Assembly: GCF_040712315.1 (NCBI RefSeq)
Contig: NC_134024.1
Location: 25,680,658-25,744,657, forward strand
Direction of reading: 5' to 3'
Source of the DNA: Castanea sativa
Taxonomy: Eukaryota; Streptophyta; Magnoliopsida; Fagales; Fagaceae
Length of the DNA stretch: 64,000 nucleotides
The translations under genes were made by a program, and so were the position numbers. Below, piece after piece: positions 31,228-43,925 of the stretch (its first letter is position 1; every line of letters starts with the position of its first letter). The notes under the pieces were generated by a model. That model had not been told where the DNA came from. It was given only the letters and a program-made list of their open reading frames with translations, and did not search any database.

Positions 31228-34200
31228 TTATCACACTATCGGGTGCTGTACTGCACCCATTAAGAGACCCAAAAAGAAATCACTCTGACCAACGGACCAT
31301 TCCTCGTTGTCGACTTGTCCCCATTTTTCACGTTTCGAATTTTGCTAAATCCAATAAAGATCTCTCTAAATTTGAAAGGTATTCACCAAATGTTTGGGCT
31401 TATAAGACCTGATGGAGTTGGCCCAATTGGGCCAAGTGACATATTGGTGGGCAATACGACCAAATCTAACCCATGAACGTCCTTATATTAAAATAAAGGA
31501 ATATGTTAGGATTAAAATAAAAAATATATTTTAAAAAAAAACTCAAATGAAAGCTAGTAAAAATTGACTACAACTTTTTTTTAGTAAACAGTAATACTTA
31601 TTACAACACACAAGAAAATAATAATAATAATATTTTAAACCAAGTTTATAATATATTATAGGATAAATTGTAAAATACATTCTTAAAGTTTGACGTTACT
31701 GGGATTTTACAATCTAAAGTTTTGAAATTTTTGATTTTACACTGTAGCTATCGTACGATACCGTTTCGCAGCTATTCTCAAATTCAAAACCCCACGAATC
31801 AGCTCAATACCAAATCACAGAGAAGAGACCCATCGTGAACCCATCCCCTCAAAACCATCGGCTCAGCAATTGACAAATTTTTTGTTTTAGTTATTGTTAA
31901 AAGAGTTGAACTGTGCAATAAACTATTTTTCGGCATTTGAAGTCTACTTTTCTTACATCTGTATATACTATCTTTTCTATATAGAGAACTACTTGTTAGT
32001 TGTTGCACGACTTCTCAACTTCCAAGATAGGGGTTTAATGCTCTAGAGTGGATTTGGTATGAAATTACTAGTGGTTTTATGAGATCTGCTATCAGGTTAT
32101 GGGGTTCGTGGGTTAGGGATTTGGGAATAGGTCCAATTTGGGTGAAAGGGTATCGTGGGTTTGGATTTATGAGTTGCGTTTTCCATTTGCGTGAAACGGT
32201 GTCCTAAAAAATCTGGAATTTGTGTTTTGATTTTTGGACAAAACAGCCCTGTTTGGTTGGCCTTAGCTTGATTTGTCTAGATATCAATTTTCTCTCTTGT
32301 CAAAAGTGCAACTTATTTTAGGCGGAAATTGTCTTGATTATTGTTTGTATACAAAATTTCAGGATCATTAAATTGGAATAGGTCCCTTACAAGCCTAACC
32401 AATTGGAATATGATGAAATTTCTTCCCATCCACACTAAACGTTGTGTACACTCCAAATTTTTTCTACATCTCATAATTATACGTTGTTAATAGGTGTAAT
32501 CCAAGTCCAACATAATTGAGTGTTGTAATTGAGGTTATGGCCCAGAAGCTTACTATGCAATACTTTGTGAAAAACATTAAACACTCATTTGATATAGCAG
32601 GAGACTATGAAATTTGACAATGTATACACTGGGGTTTGTTTTTGATGTTGTGAAATTGCTATAAGTACTAAAAACTCTAGTTTGATTAGTTGGCAAGTCA
32701 TGTTCTTTAATCATGAAAAGTATACAATGGAAAACTCTTATATTCCTACAATAAATATTTTGGAAAGAAAGTTGTTATCCCCCTCATCCCATTGGGACCC
32801 CCCTATTTATACAAAAGAAAAATGGTCCAATATTTCTAAGTGTGACTTAGTTACATGGAATTTTTGTACACTTGTGCCTAGATTTCTTTTAAAATTTTAA
32901 TTATAATTTTAAACTCTAATATGGTGGTTTTTATATGATTTTTGTTGTTTGATTTTGATTCAGTAAAGACATATTAGCCAAAAGAAACAAAGGTAGAGCT
33001 ATTAAAGAAATTTGTACTTTTAGATTAACAATTACAGATGGCTAATGTTGCATTGTCATTTGTGGTTGTGGTATGAATAAGCGGTATGTTGTTTGGGCGA
33101 CTGATTGAGGCAAAGCAATTAACCATATTAAAAAGGATTAGCAACTTTTTCTTTCTCCTTTACCATCTGTGGTATGTATCTGCCATTTTCACATATGCTC
33201 AAGTGAAGTACCCATTAGGATTTCCCTTAATTATGATAAACATTTTTTTTTAAAGGAAGTTCTATATTTATTAAATGATATATATATATATATATATATC
33301 AAAGGCCATGTAGCTAAATTGACACCTACCCATACACAAAGTGTCTGGGGTTTAAGGGAGAAATTCAAATTGTAGGAGTCAGGGAAAAATGTTTAAGTTG
33401 TGGAATTAGCAGTATATTGTAATTATTTCTAAAGAAAAATATAGAGATATATATTGTTTTCCTTGAGCTAAAGCAGTTTGTTAGGAACCTAGAGCTCCTA
33501 ATGGGGATGGGTATGAATTGTAGGGGTATTGATGTGCATTGTAGAGAAATTGACTTAATTCGAGGTAGTCACCCTCCATAGAGAAAGAGAGAAAGAGAGA
33601 GATGCACTAATGCACTAAGAAATTGGTTTATTCTTCATTGATATCTCATATTAGATTACAATCATGTATTTATAGGAAACTAGCTCTAATCTCATTGGCC
33701 CACATGGCCTCATCCTATTGGTTCTATTATTCTCCACGTGCATTAATAATTCCAACATGTGCTAAATGTGATTAACCATGTGCATTAATAATTCCAACAT
33801 GTGTTAAATGTGATTAACATGCTTGGAATTGTAACTAACTAACTAACTAACAAAATCTCAATACAACAATTATTATCCATATGCTTATAGCATTCTTAAC
33901 ATAGTTGCGATGGAATTGTGGAGTGGATGGTTTTTTTTTTTAGTCCTTGAGTATTTTGGATTATTTCAAATGAGTAATGGCTTCTCATAGGCTCTTTTAA
34001 TTTTTGGTTTATTTATTTTGCTATCTATAACTTTGATTCTTCTTTACCTAATAAAGTTTAGAATTTTTTGTAAGTACATTTTTTCTTCAAGAAAATGAAT
34101 AGAAATCTCCCTTCATGTTCATGCTCATGTTAATGTTCATATTTGTATCTTTTGCAATACTCAGTAAGTTGTTTACTCATTTTGTGAATTATCAATTGTA

Positions 34201-35035
34201 GTTAAGAAAAAAAGTATAAACACAATACTATTCAATTAAACTAACGTTAAAAATTAAATCTATTAGATTAAAAAAATGGACACGAAAATGAAAATTGCAC
34301 AAAAAATTTCTTAAATAGAATTAAAATAATTTTTACTCAATATTGTTTATCAAGCAATCATGTACTAACTAACAACATTCCAAACATTATGTGCATAACG
34401 GGATGATGAAATGGTTGTTCAGTTTATTTAAGAAATGTGATCTAGCTAATAGAAATTTAAAAAAATACAATAACTTTCACGCATAGTCATGAATATACCT
34501 TTACATATATCTTATGCATTTTATGAGTTTTATTTTATATAAATGTATTTCATAAAATTAACAAAATTTATCATAAAACCCTTCATTATATTTTTTAAAA
34601 TCACTACATAAAAATGAAAGAAGTTTTTTTCCCAAAAAAAGGTTCTCCAGTCATAATATTTACCAAAAAAGATCATACCAAAAAAAATCGTGCAACGCAC
34701 AGGCTAATAACTACTCTATATATATAATTAAAGCCAAAATTGAGAGAAAATCCAATTAGATTCTGATTGTTCTCTAATTTTGCGCTATGTATCCAATTTA
34801 AGTTTTCTTTTTTTTTTTTAAACATTGATATATACTAACTTTTTTTTATGAGATAGTGGCTTCTAAAAAGGGGCCTTATATGGGACAGTGATTTCATGAA
34901 CAACATGTAATTTTAAATAGAGTGATGGTAGGTAGCTATACATACACACACATACCTATATATAGCCAAAACTGAGAGAAAATTTAATTAAATTCTAAAT
35001 TGAAGTCTAATTTTGCGTCACGTGTCTCATATAAT
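31228..35035. other. Intergenic DNA without recognised genes
   Basis: No coding sequence is supported. A MULE-like end ('ggataaattgtaaaatacat', 31661) has no partner found. Pyrimidine- and purine-rich stretches, a short (AT)n at 33281-33300 and direct copies of 'gtgcattaataattccaacatg' (33738 and 33780) are seen; the last two lie in a block (33550-33880) that may be an LTR remnant. A SINE-like A-box ('tagctaaattgacacc', 33311) appears in isolation. At 34683-34710 'cgtgcaacgcacaggc' resembles repeat ends seen in many plant genomes. Confidence 0.55.
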
Positions 35036-35885
35036 TTTTAAATCAGCGTAAATACACATTTAGTCCTTACATTTTGCACCTTTTCCATTTTAGTCCCCAC
35101 ATTTTCATTTCACCACTTTTAGTCCCTAAATCAATTAGCGCGTTCCATTTTGGTCCTTAACGTTACTCATTTAACAGAAATTGCTGATGTGGCAAACAGA
35201 GTGCACTGTTGGCACATTAAATGCTGACGTGACTAATAAAATAATATTAAAAAATGTCACGTCAGCATTTAAAAAATAATATTAAAATAAATTTATCGAT
35301 TTTAAAAATTACAAAATTACAAAAATTACAAAAAAGAAAAAAACATAATTAACTTTATCATTATTAATTTATCAAATTCTATTAAACTTTCTGGGCAACC
35401 AAACACAATAAAAGTTATTAAATCTTAAAATCTCAAACAAAATCTCCAAGCTCTCTCTCCAAGCTATCTCTTTCTACAAAAGTCTCCAAGCTCAAGGTGA
35501 AGGTAGAGGTGATTGAAAGTGGGTTTTGGGTGAAGGTGGAGGTGACTGAAGGTGGTTTCGGTTGAAGGGGCTGACTGAAGGTGAGCTCTCTCTCTCTCTC
35601 TAAATCCATGTCCAAAAACCCAGCTTTCTCTCTCTCTAAATTTTGGCCAAAAACCCAACTCTCTCTAGCCAAAAACTCAGCCCTCTCTCTCTAAACCCAT
35701 GGCAAAAAACCCAACTCTCTCTCTCTAAATCCGTGGTTATTTGTGGTTTCAGATCATGGGTTTTGTTCATTGATTTAGGATTTGATTTTTGAGTTTTGAG
35801 TTTTTTGTTTGGTTTCTCAGAAAGCCTAAGATAATCTGGGTTGAGTTTTGTGTTTGGGGCGGAAAAATCTGGGTTTGGTTTCTCA

Positions 35886-35924
<39 letters not shown>

Positions 35925-35939
35925 CAACGTAGCTCCATG

Positions 35940-36210
35940 GCCGGAGCTCACAAGCTTGGCCTTCTTCTCCACCACACGCCACCGCTATCGTAGTAGTGTG
36001 GGACCTAGTAGTTAGCCTCTCTGTCATTGATGTGCAAGTAGCAGAGATATGAAGTGATGAACGGTTCTTGATGGGCTTTGAGGAACCAGTGGAGACAACC
36101 TTTGGGGAAGCCAAATGCGCTGAGGAGAAAGAAGTTGACATTTCTAGACATTTGGGCTTTGGGCTTTGCTGGAGATTTGGGTTTAGCGTTCGCTGGACAT
36201 TTTGCATTTT
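35940..36210 (-). other. Possible captured gene fragment, unrecognised, in the outer MULE-like element
   Basis: The minus-strand frame 36207-35767 is open and, from about 36160 to 35940, of ordinary composition (KCLEMSTSFSSAHLASPKV, SSLHISATCTSMTERLTTRS). Downstream it becomes Arg-Glu repeats encoded by a (CT)n tract. I do not recognise the family. It could be a captured exon or chance coding in repeat DNA. Confidence 0.3.
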
Positions 36211-36962
36211 GAAATTTTTTCTATTTTTTAAGTTGTTAACTTGTTGTGGTATTGGAAGTTTCTTTGATTATGGTTTAGTTTGGGAGTGGATGAGTTGGGT
36301 GCTTTGCTGGGTTTCTATTCTTTGGATGGTTTGGTTTGGGAGTGGTTTCATTGATGTGGTAATGGATGATTTGATTCAGTGGTGGTGCTTTGTTGGTTGC
36401 TAAGTTTCTATTCTTTTGCTTGGGTTTGATCTTCATGTTCTTTGATTCGGTGGTGGTGATTTGGGGTTTTTTTTCCAATGGGTTTTTTTGTGTTTGTTTG
36501 CCAAGAAAATTTATGGGTTTGAATTCTAAGGTTAGCTTTATTGGGGATATGGGTTTGGGGTTTGGTTAGGATCTGGGTTTAGGGTTTGTTTTTTGTTGGA
36601 GATTGATTATAGGGAAGAACACAAAGAACATGAACGTGTTCTTCTGAAAAAAAATAATGAAAAGAAAAAATTAAAAAAAAAAAAAAGACAAGAAAGATAT
36701 TTAATTAATTTATTTTGTTTTGATGTGTTTGGTTATAGAGAAAGAACAAGAAAGGAAAAGAAAATGATAAGAAAATAAGGATTAATTTAGTAAGAATATG
36801 AATCATATACGGGAAGAATATAAAGTACACGAATATGTTCTTCTGGAAAAAAAAAAAGAATGGAATAAAAAAAAATCATTTTAATTAAAAGAAAGTAAAA
36901 TTTTTGTTTGAAAGAAAATATTTTTTTTTCTTTTTTTAATTAAAATAGAGTAATTAATTTTT

Positions 36963-38263
<1,301 letters not shown>

Positions 38264-38495
38264 TTAATTTTTTTTTTAATTTTGTCATTTTAAAAATGTC
38301 AAATAATTTCTTTAATAATATTTTAATGCCCACGTCAGCCACCTCAGTTTTTCCTGTTAGTTGGCTAATAGTAAGGACTTAAATGTCACACATTAATTGG
38401 TTTAGAGACTAAAAGTGGTAAAAACAAAATGTAGGGACCAAAATGGAAAAAGTGCAAAATGTAGGGACTAAAAGTACATTTATGCCTTTTAAATT

Positions 38496-40187
38496 TGTGT
38501 GTCAAGTGAATTATTAGGTGCAAAAATCAAATAGTCTAAAATCAATTAGATTTCAAATTGAATTTTAATTGGAGTTCAATTTTGCACCATGTATCCCATC
38601 TAATATTTTAAGTTTTGTAGCAGGTGAATTATTTGGTACAAAAACTGAAGAGTCTAGATCCAATTAGATTTTAAATCATATATATATACTCACTCACACA
38701 CACACACATAGTTGTGATTGTTTTTAAATGTACATGTGCATATGCTCGGAGTTACATTGTACTTTTATTAAATGAATGTATCAATTTTTAAACACAAAAT
38801 AGAAAAATAATTAGGAAATTGATTTATTACCTTGTTGACATGACACTAATTATATTCATTACCTTGTTAGTTTACAAGATTTTTATAATATAATTGGTAA
38901 TAACTTTAACTTCTTAAAGAAATGATAATTAAAAAAATTGACATTTGGTTTTTTTTTTTAATTTCATTTTAAAATTAGGTAAATAGTATGTTTTTTAGAT
39001 GATGCTCATGAGCACTTTAACTAAAAAGTCAAGACTTAAACCCCATTTGGTTGCCAAGAAAGCAGAGGAAAAGAAAAGAAAAGAAAAGAAAATTTCAATT
39101 GCTGCTAATAACATGACATCTCATTTACTTATGGAGATGCAATTAATATATTTTCAAATATTTTATTTTATTTTCTAAATAAGGACACGTGATAATTCAA
39201 AGGATAGCTTAGATGGCATAAAAATATTATTTTGATATTAATGCTAGATACATCAATTCTTTTCATGTACAACTTAATAATAAGGATTATTTTGACACAA
39301 TACCAAAAGTTTAGAAACAAAATTGGCAGATTAAAGATGTTAAAAACCATTTTGATACATAGTACAATTGTACAAGTGTTAAAGACTAAAATGGTAATTA
39401 AACATGTTTTTTACATATTTTTATTAAAGATTAAATTCTATAAGGATGTGGTTTAAAACCCAAATTTTATACTCTCTAATTCCAACATACCACATCATCT
39501 TATCACGTATTAAAAAATAAGAACAACCATACTCAATCAATTATAATACTCATCTAAAAATTCAACCAAATTGGAAGTTTATTTAGATGTTATTAATTGT
39601 GGTATGATGTACTAAGTTTTACATAAAAAGCTGATGTGACATCTCTTATTGGATAATGTAAAATATGAATTTTACACCCCATTCTTATCAAATTCAAACT
39701 CTTTTTATTAATATCCTCAAAACACTTTTTTTTATTAGCTGAATTTGGAAACTAATATCCTGTTTGGTTGTAAGGGAGATGAAAAGGAAAGAAGGGAGGA
39801 AAAAGTAAGGGAAGGGAAAGGGAAGAAGAGAGAGTTGTACATAGAAGGATTACATTAAACAATTTCTTCAAAAGAAATGTCTTCTTTGAAAAAATAATGG
39901 GACTGTCTGAAGGATTATGTTAAGAAAATTTCTAGAACACAAACTTTTCTCAAAATTATGGGTTGGTGAATCGATCAAATTGTGTACTCTCACTTTTTAA
40001 TAGAAAACTGAAAGGTGAAAATGCTTGAGACCATCACAGCACATATAGAAAAACTTAATGAAAAAGGTAAAAAAAAAATGCTAAATGCAAAGTTAGAGAG
40101 CCACTTAGCAAGACCTCATACACTCCTATATGAGGTTTCTGCTTTTATATGTATTGATGATTTTTTTTTTCTAATGGAATCAAACTT
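38496..40187. other. Intergenic DNA without genes
   Basis: AT-rich. Notable: 'cactcacacacacacacaca' at about 38691-38706; a (aaaag)n run at 39070-39090; AG-rich 'gaaagaagggaggaaaaag' (39790). 'ccccatttggttgcc' at 39041 and 'cctgtttggttgtaag' at 39758 resemble ends of small non-autonomous DNA elements, but no matched pair with target duplication was found. No coding sequence is supported. Confidence 0.5.
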
Positions 40188-40272
40188 TAATGGCTTGTTT
40201 GGAAGTTTAGAGAGATAGGAGAGTAGAGTGGAGTAGAGGGGAGGAGAGTAGTGGGGAGGAGAGTAGAGGGAT

Positions 40273-41040
40273 TGTTTTTTAAAATAACCAAATTCCTCAA
40301 ACAATTTCATTAGTTAGTAAGGATTCGAAACTAATTAGCAATCTAACAAATCGAGTCCGTCGAACTCGATTTTGCCCAGTTGAAAATCTAGTGTTTCATA
40401 CTTGAGTTCCATAACCAAAAACTTACTTACCCAAAAGAACACAACCTAAAAACCCAGAAACTGAAACCTAGAAGAACAAGGAAGTACCTAGTGAAGAGGA
40501 CAAGTCCGAGCTTTTTCTTCGTCACCCTCAACCCACCCAAACCCACACTGCAAGCTCCAACGAAGAGGACAAGGAAACACCACGCCTACCCGCCGGGTCC
40601 GACTCTGAGTTTCGAGTAGCAATCACAAAATTGATCAGGTGGGTTTGTTTGATTTCGTTGTGGGTCTCTGGGTTTGCTTGGATTTGTTGACTGTGTTGTT
40701 TCTCTTTGGTGTTTGATTGTTGGAGAAGAAGAGTTGTTCATCCGGAGTGAGTACTCTGTTTGATTTCATTGTTCATCTAGGTCTTTGGATTTCGTTCTAC
40801 CTTGCTCTAGGTGTTCTTGGGTGGGTTTTTTGCTATAGAACTCGAGTGTTTCAATCTCAAGTATGAAACTCGAGTGTTGAACACTTTATTACCAACTGAA
40901 ACTCATCTCCAATTTGCTCGATTTCAAAGAGCAAAATTGAGTCCCACAAACTCGAATTGTTAGATACCTAATTAGTTTCAAACATTAATTAACTAATAAA
41001 ATAGTTTGGCTTTTATAGTGATTTTCAAAAAAAAAATCCA
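40273..41040. mobile_element. Nested inverted-repeat element inside the 40191-42263 element
   Basis: The left arm ('cattagttagtaaggattcgaaactaattag', in pieces, 40307-40340) pairs with the reverse complement of the right arm ('attagttaattaatgtttgaaactaattag' in pieces, 41000-40960). 'gactcgattttgc' and 'actcaattttgctc' occur in both arms in opposite orientation. The interior (40480-40870) is ordinary-composition DNA without a recognised ORF. Its class is not clear and no duplication was identified. Confidence 0.5.
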
Positions 41041-41557
41041 AGAGTAGAGGGGAATGGTTATCCTCTACCTTGTTTGGATGTTTTTAAAATTAGTAAGGGA
41101 GAATGGAGTAATTAGCCCTCCCTCTTGTTTGGATGTTTTACAAATTATGATGGAAATGAGAGGAAATGATTTAAATAGACAAATTTACCCTATTTGAAAA
41201 TGGACTTGCAACATTGGTCTTTGATTAATTTGTTAGATTAAATAATTATGAATATAGCATGCAATATTTTTTTTTTTGATAATTTTTTTTTCTGATGTGA
41301 ATTAAATAATCAACATTAGTCTATGATTTAAATATTTTTTCTGCTTTTTTATTATACTAAAAAAACCCATCCTTAATTGATAATAATTAAAATAAGAAAA
41401 AAATGTTTGGATGCTAAAAAACGATTCTAATGTGGCTTGTGAGTGCCAAAATTAACATAAAAATTATAAAAAATCTATAAAAAAAATTGATAAGTCTTTT
41501 CTTTCACAGATTTTCTTTCTTGGCATCCAATCAGTTGATTGCAGAAGTAAAAACGAA

Positions 41558-41950
41558 TTGGTTGAAACTGTTTCTTTATTGACCAACATCACACGCGCCG
41601 CTTTGGGAGTCGGCGTTGCTACCACCACTCTCAGCTCATCTCTCTACACCGTTGAAGGTGGCCAACGCGCTGCCATCTTCGACCGTGTCCGTGGAATTCT
41701 CAATGAGACCGTCGGCGAAGGCACTCACTTCCTTGTCCCATGGCTCTAGAAGCCTTTCATTTTTCGATATCCGCACAAAGCCCCACACTTTCTCTTCGGT
41801 CTCCAGTACTAAAGATCTCTCGCATCCTGAGGTCACACACCTCTCTGAGATCGTCCAAACCCAGGTCTCGAGTATGTCAAGAAGGTCCTCCCTTCGATCG
41901 GAAACGAGGTGTTAAAGGCCATGGTGGCTCAATTCAACACTGGTCTATGA
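41558..41950 (+). pseudogene. Captured prohibitin (PHB3/4-like) gene fragment
   Basis: The frame at 41558 reads SLLTNITRAALGVGV, SSLYTVEGGQRAAIFDRVRG, VGEGTHFLVPWL and then hits a TAG (41747). In the next frame FDIRTKPHTFSSVSSTKDLS follows (from about 41768). A further part reads YVKKVLPSIGNEVLKAMVAQFN (to about 41940). Known plant prohibitins have these blocks in this order at residues 10-130, so the fragment covers the N-terminal third of the protein with at least one frameshift and a deletion between the second and third blocks. It has no introns. Prohibitins form ring complexes in the inner mitochondrial membrane; this copy cannot. Confidence 0.88.
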
Positions 41951-42263
41951 TTCATCATTCTATGGATTGTCTCATATTTTCCTTTCACAAAGTTTTATAT
42001 AATGTGAATTTATTTTATATAATCGGTTTGTAATTTTGTTAATTTAGAAATGGTAAATTGGAGAATTTATTTCGTTAATAATTTATCTACTCTCCTCTCC
42101 TTCCAAATCTCTCCAATTTGGAGAATTAAAAATGAGAGGTTAGAGGTGGTTGAAACCCCTCCAAACCCCTCCTCCTCCTTCCTTAAAAAACTTCCAAACA
42201 AGGTAATTGAATTACTCTCCTTCCCTCTACTCTTCCTCCTTTTTTAAACATCCAAACAAGCCA

Positions 42264-42402
42264 TAAGATGTAAAATAATTTATATTCACTGCTTTACTCT
42301 TGAAATAAATTTTAGAACATTCTTTTAAAAAAATAGACCGTAGAGAGAACAAAAACTTAAGCAATAAGCAATTAAAGCGAGAGAGAGAGAGAGAGAGAGA
42401 GA
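42264..42402. other. Gene 2 leader/upstream DNA with (GA)n
   Basis: It includes 'aagcaattaaagc' shared with the gene 1 leader and a (GA)n run at 42379-42402. The break in similarity to gene 1 comes exactly where the MITE begins. Confidence 0.5.
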
Positions 42403-42553
42403 GTCCGTTTGGATAGAACTTATTGCTGAAAACTGAAAACATTATAGCAAAATAATTTTTAAAGGGATAAAAAATACTGTTCATTTCAAAAGTTATTGTT
42501 CATTAGCTTAAAATCATTGTTCATTGTCAATGAACAGTAACAAACACGCGTTG

Positions 42554-42585
<32 letters not shown>

Positions 42586-42622
42586 GTGGACACAGCTAAA
42601 AAAAAGCTGGATCCAAACGTAT
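42403..42622. mobile_element. MITE in the gene 2 5' leader, about 220 bp
   Basis: The left end tccgtttggat (42404) and the right end atccaaacgta (42611-42621) form an inverted pair. The interior has 'gctgaaaactgaaaac', 'atagcaaaataatttttaa' and 'aatgaacagtaac', phrases of a common plant MITE family; a diverged copy is at 58012-58232. It contains an A-tract of about 28 bases (42556-42584). Gene 1 lacks this block at the equivalent place, so gene 1 serves as the empty site. Confidence 0.7.
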
Positions 42623-42637
42623 TCACAGGAGAAGAAA

Positions 42638-43925
42638 ATGATGAGAAAAGAGAGAGAAGGAGAAGGAGAAAGAAATGGTCCACCCTTGACCTTGGGTGCA
42701 GACATATCAGTATTACCAGAGGGATGCATATCGGACATATTTTCATTGACGAGCCCTAAGGATGCTTGCAGAGTGTGTGCGGTTTCTCCTATATTCCGTG
42801 CGGCTGCAGAGTCCAACGCTGTTTGGGAGAGGTTCTTGCCGTCCGATTATCAAGCCATCATTGCTCGATCATCATCATCATCATCATCGGAATCCTTGAA
42901 TTTGTGTTCTAAGAAACAGATCTACCTCAGTCTCTCCGATAACCCCATACTAATTGACGACTCTAAAAAGGTGCTACTATCGATCCCTTAATAATTAATT
43001 ACTATGTTATAAACTGTCATCCTAGCTAGTTTTCCACTTCTACAACACTTACTTAATTCTGAATGAAAAGAAGCAAAGGGGTCAGTTCTTGAATGAATTT
43101 AGTTATAGCGCCAACTGCGAATAGAAATACAGAATAAAACACACACACACAAAATTGAGGAGGTTCTATCTCAGTGTTCAAAATATGAAAGATTTGGTTG
43201 TATGTATGCTTGTGGCCAGGCCATATCTGTGACTGTATTGATCTTCTTTCTTTCTTTCTTTCTAGCAGAGCTTTTTCTTAGACAAATCGAGTGGTAAGAA
43301 ATGTTACCTTCTTTCTGCAAGGGAACTGTCCATTGTATGGGGTAACACTCCTACGTATTGGAGATGGATTTCTCTACCTGAAGCTGAAGCTGAAGCATCC
43401 AGGTCTGTCCCTTTTATAATTTAGTACTCCTTTATTTATTGATTATTTTAAAATTTAGACCTTTTTTTTTTCATCTAGTTCTTAACTGTGTACATGTATA
43501 AATCAAACAGGTTCCCAGAGGTAGCGGAACTTAATTATGTGTGGTTTTTTGACATCGGCTGTAAGATGAGTACTTCCATTCTGTCTCCCAAAACACACTA
43601 TGCCGCTTACCTTGTGTACAAGTTGAGGAGCACAGCCTCTGGATTTGGTGGCCGTCCTTTCAGGGCTTCAGTTGAAACTATTGGAGGAGGTGAAGTTCAT
43701 GAACAAACTGTTCATTTGGGCCTGTTTGTCATGGAGCCAAACCAGCAGCACACTTCGCGTCCCAAGCAGAGAAAAGATGGATGGTTAGAGATTGAGTTGG
43801 GTCAATTTTTCAATGAGGGAGGAGAAGATGATGAACTGCAGGTTAAACTTATGGAGTTAAGCAATTTTCACCAGAAGACTGGCCTCATTGTTGAAGGGAT
43901 CGAGATCAGGCCAACAAAGGGTTAG
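42638..43925 (+). CDS. F-box protein with PP2-B domain, gene 2, three exons
   Basis: Exons 42638-42970, 43269-43402 and 43511-43925 (882 nt, 293 residues). GT-AG junctions and phases close. The F-box (LPEGCISDIFSLTSPKDACR, VSPIFRAAAESNAVWERFLPSDY) is in exon 1; the PP2 domain ([63 protein letters not shown]) in exons 2-3. A run of seven Ser codons (tcatca)n at about 42870-42888 lengthens the exon 1 spacer. Start at ATG 42638; a second ATG at 42641 is equally likely. The intron 1 length of 298 bp is the family's compact form. The leader contains a MITE just upstream of the start. Confidence 0.88.

Larger units (their letters stand above)
40191..42263. mobile_element. Terminal-inverted-repeat element (PIF/Harbinger-like by ends) with a prohibitin fragment
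   Basis: The left end tggcttgtttggaagttta (40191) and the right end, reverse complemented, tggcttgtttggatgttta (42263) match at 18 of 19, followed by similar GA-rich subterminal text. A 3-bp duplication, taa, lies at 40188-40190 and 42264-42266. Three-base TAA/TTA duplications with a GC-poor 'TTGTTTGG' end suggest PIF/Harbinger-like elements. No transposase is present. A second inverted pair lies inside (41069 'ccttgtttggatgtt' and 42202 leftward), bracketing the prohibitin fragment, and a third nested one at about 40273-41040. Confidence 0.65.

Noticed and set aside
31143..31412. ORF beginning with a long Lys run
   Set aside because: It is produced by a 32-A tract in a Pack-MULE arm.
31661..31740. 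Possible MULE end
   Set aside because: The phrase resembles known MULE ends, but no inverted partner or 9-bp duplication was found.
33169..33375. Possible SINE at 33305-33360
   Set aside because: Only an A-box-like phrase is present. No B-box spacing, tail or duplication was found.
34683..34710. Possible Helitron end ('cgtgcaacgcacaggc')
   Set aside because: No terminal CTAG-type end with a hairpin and no partner end could be paired with it.
35433..35923. Minus-strand ORFs with (RE)n or ERERER repeats
   Set aside because: Encoded by (CT)n microsatellites in the outer MULE-like element; not real proteins.
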